A DNA stretch of 6,953 nt from Sphingomonadaceae bacterium (GTDB lineage Bacteria; Pseudomonadota; Alphaproteobacteria; Sphingomonadales; Sphingomonadaceae): NCBI GenBank assembly GCA_013821585.1, contig JACDGO010000106.1, forward strand, positions 1 through 6,953, given 5' to 3'. Below, piece by piece: positions 5,598 to 6,953 of this stretch. The translations under genes were made by a program, and so were the position numbers. The notes under the pieces were generated by a model. The model was not told the DNA's origin and did no database searches. It worked only from the letters and a program-made list of their open reading frames with translations. The first letter of the stretch is position 1, and every line of letters begins with the position of its first letter.

Positions 5598-6164
5598 ATG
5601 TACCATCCCGACCTGATCCGCCACCCGGACGGTTGCCCCGCGCTCGTGCTCAACGCCGACTATACGCCGCTCAGCTATTATCCGCTTTCGGTATGGCCGT
5701 GGCAGACCGCGGTCAAGGCGCTGTTCCTCGACCGTATCGACGTCGTCGATCATTACGACCGCGAGGTCCATTCGCCGACACTGTCGCTCAAGCTGCCGTC
5801 GGTGATCGCGCTCAAGCAATATGTCCGCCCGTCGCAGCATCCGGCGTTCACGCGCTTTAACCTGTTCCTGCGCGATCGCTTTCAGTGTCAATATTGCGGA
5901 ACGGGAAAGGATCTGACCTTCGACCATGTCACCCCGCGCGCCCAAGGCGGGCGGACGACGTGGGAAAACGTCGCGACGGCCTGCGCGCCGTGCAATTTGA
6001 AGAAGGGCGGGCGCACCCCGCGCCAGGCACGCATGAGCCTGCACATCGCCCCGATCCGTCCGACGACCTGGCAGCTCCAGGAGCACGGCCGCGCCTTTCC
6101 GCCGAACTATCTGCACGAGAGCTGGAGGGACTGGCTCTATTGGGACGTCGAGCTGCTGGCCTAG
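5598..6164 (+). CDS. Stand-alone HNH endonuclease-family protein
   Basis: The 188-residue protein has an HNH/McrA-type zinc-finger nuclease module at about 93-137. It contains C97-Q-Y-C100, then LTFDHVTPRAQGG with D109-H110 as the metal-binding/general-base pair, N124 in TWENVATAC, and C129-A-P-C132-N133 completing the zinc knuckle. The nuclease residues thus look complete. The N-terminal 90 residues (LVLNADYTPLSYYPLSVW...) and the C-terminal PTTWQL...WRDWLYWD segment are not standard parts of the HNH fold, and I cannot name a domain for them. Single-gene HNH proteins of this shape are widespread in alphaproteobacteria and cyanobacteria, with no established role that I know. No methylase, restriction partner, phage gene or toxin is nearby, so a housekeeping DNA-processing or repair role is as likely as defence. 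GAAGGGGG lies 12 bases before the ATG. The stop overlaps the convergent gene's stop. Confidence 0.88.
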   Translation: MYHPDLIRHPDGCPALVLNADYTPLSYYPLSVWPWQTAVKALFLDRIDVVDHYDREVHSPTLSLKLPSVIALKQYVRPSQHPAFTRFNLFLRDRFQCQYCGTGKDLTFDHVTPRAQGGRTTWENVATACAPCNLKKGGRTPRQARMSLHIAPIRPTTWQLQEHGRAFPPNYLHESWRDWLYWDVELLA

Positions 6165-6174
6165 TCCCGCCAGC
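6155..6174. terminator. Hairpin with both convergent stop codons in its loop
   Basis: GCTGGC (6155-6160) pairs with GCCAGC (6169-6174) around the loop CTAGTCCC. The CTAG at 6161-6164 holds the TAG stop of the HNH gene on the plus strand and the TAG stop of the aldolase-family gene on the minus strand. An alternative pairing, GAGCTG (6150-6155) with CAGCTC (6171-6176), is also possible. There is no T-tract. A bidirectional termination role is inferred. Confidence 0.35.
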
Positions 6175-6919
6175 TCATATCCTTGCGATCGACCAGCCGC
6201 ACCATCGCGTCGAATTCGGCGCGCCCTGGTCCGCCGGGAAGCTGCGTCTGCGAAATGTCGCGCTGGTGGACGGCGATCACGTCCGCGCCCACCGTCAGCG
6301 GCTTGCCCATCGATAACGTCGCCATCTGGATCTCGCACGCGCGCTGGAGCACCCAATGCTTGATGAATACCTCGGGAAGCGTGCGTCCCATGGCGAGGAT
6401 GCCGTGATTGCGGAGCAGCATCATGCGCTTGTCGCCGAGGTTTGCGAGCAGCCGCTCGCCCTCCTCCTCGCGCACCGTCACGCCCTCGAACTCGTGATAG
6501 GCGATCTGGCCGGGGAAATTGCACGCGTAGAAATTGACCGGCTGGAGCCCGCCTTCGAGGCTCGCGACCGCCATTCCCGCGGTCGTGTGCGTGTGCGCGA
6601 TCGCATGCGCGTCGGGCAGGTGGCGGTGAAACAGGCTGTGCTGGACGAAGCCAGCGCGGTTGACGCCCCAATCGCTCGCCGCGAGCTTGTTCCCGTCATA
6701 GTCGATCTTGACGAGGGTCGACGCGGTGATCTCGCTGAAGTGCAGGCCGTAGGGGTTGATCAGGAACGCGCCCTCTTCGCCCGGCACCTTCACGGTGATG
6801 TGGTTGAAGATCAACTCGGACCAGCCGAGCATGTCGAAGATGCGGTAGCAGGCGGCAAGCTCCTGCCGCGCGGCCCATTCGGCCTCGGTCATGCTGTTCG
6901 ATTTCAGCGCTGTCGCCAT
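6161..6919 (-). CDS. Class II aldolase/adducin-family protein
   Basis: The 252-residue cytoplasmic protein belongs to the class II aldolase/adducin family, whose enzymes use zinc to cleave or epimerise sugar phosphates. Family features are: NHITVKVPG (39-47), FLINPYGLHFSEITAS (52-67), the zinc-binding HTHT (H109 and H111), and LLRNHG with the third histidine, H172. The catalytic glutamate normally found about 19 residues before the first zinc histidine is missing; that stretch reads NRAGFVQHSLFH. This AGFVxH variant is typical of the adducin-like branch, so classic fuculose- or ribulose-phosphate chemistry should not be assumed, and the substrate is unknown. The start ATG at 6919 has GGAG 7 bases ahead; a second in-frame ATG at 6892 is less likely. 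A TAAAGT -10-like sequence and the palindrome AGTCGCGACT lie just upstream, near the window edge. The gene overlaps the HNH gene's stop and has no pathway neighbours here. Confidence 0.92.
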   Translation of the reverse strand: MATALKSNSMTEAEWAARQELAACYRIFDMLGWSELIFNHITVKVPGEEGAFLINPYGLHFSEITASTLVKIDYDGNKLAASDWGVNRAGFVQHSLFHRHLPDAHAIAHTHTTAGMAVASLEGGLQPVNFYACNFPGQIAYHEFEGVTVREEEGERLLANLGDKRMMLLRNHGILAMGRTLPEVFIKHWVLQRACEIQMATLSMGKPLTVGADVIAVHQRDISQTQLPGGPGRAEFDAMVRLVDRKDMSWRD

Positions 6920-6937
6920 CTGCGGTCTCCTGCCGGG

Positions 6938-6947
6938 AGTCGCGACT
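6938..6947. promoter_or_regulatory. Perfect 10-base palindrome before the aldolase-family gene
   Basis: AGTCGCGACT reads the same on both strands. It lies 19 bases ahead of the aldolase-family start, immediately after a TAAAGT sequence (minus strand, 6950-6945) that could be a -10 element. This is where a repressor site would sit. The window ends 6 bases further on, so any -35 or second repeat is out of view. Ten-base palindromes also arise by chance in GC-rich DNA. Confidence 0.25.
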
Positions 6948-6953
6948 TTACAC

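Noticed and set aside
5535..6671. A 378-codon minus-strand open frame spanning the HNH and aldolase-family genes
   Set aside because: It overlaps two well-supported genes in other frames, and its arginine-rich translation looks like no protein family.

Overview
This is a high-GC chromosomal window. Its gene content and protein sequences look like an alphaproteobacterium, most probably a sphingomonad (Sphingomonas/Sphingopyxis type). That placement is inferred from the protein families and the overall style, not from a database search. I see no mobile element, CRISPR array, tRNA or rRNA. Gene density is very high, and no gene-free stretch exceeds about 150 bases.

Layout, left to right. Positions 1-236 (minus) hold the start of a small secreted protein cut off by the window edge. 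Diverging from it is a MerR-family regulator with a TipAS-like sensor domain (383-1138, plus), with a MerR-type promoter and operator just upstream. A single-domain PilZ protein follows (1273-1581, plus) and runs convergently to within 4 bases of a long minus-strand block.

Read in the direction of transcription, the minus-strand block is gluQ (glutamyl-Q tRNA(Asp) synthetase), a small HIG1-like two-helix membrane protein, a PduO-type cobalamin adenosyltransferase, then egtB and egtD for ergothioneine. The first three genes are separated by 9 and 2 bases. A 73-base gap precedes egtB, and egtB and egtD share one base at their stop/start junction. This is probably one operon, or two tandem ones. 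The egtBD pair encodes the two core steps of ergothioneine synthesis: EgtD trimethylates histidine and EgtB adds the thiol through an iron-dependent C-S bond. No egtA, egtC or egtE is present here, so the thiol donor and the C-S lyase must come from elsewhere.

Divergent from gluQ is a conserved stand-alone HNH endonuclease-type protein (5598-6164, plus). It converges on a class II aldolase/adducin-family gene (6161-6919, minus). The two genes end inside the same palindromic CTAG, which lies in the loop of a hairpin.

No clearly new multi-gene system is visible; this reads as ordinary core chromosome. The points most worth a second look are the MerR promoter that places transcription onset at the start codon, the minimal ergothioneine gene pair, the shared-stop hairpin, and the aldolase-family protein lacking the usual catalytic acid.
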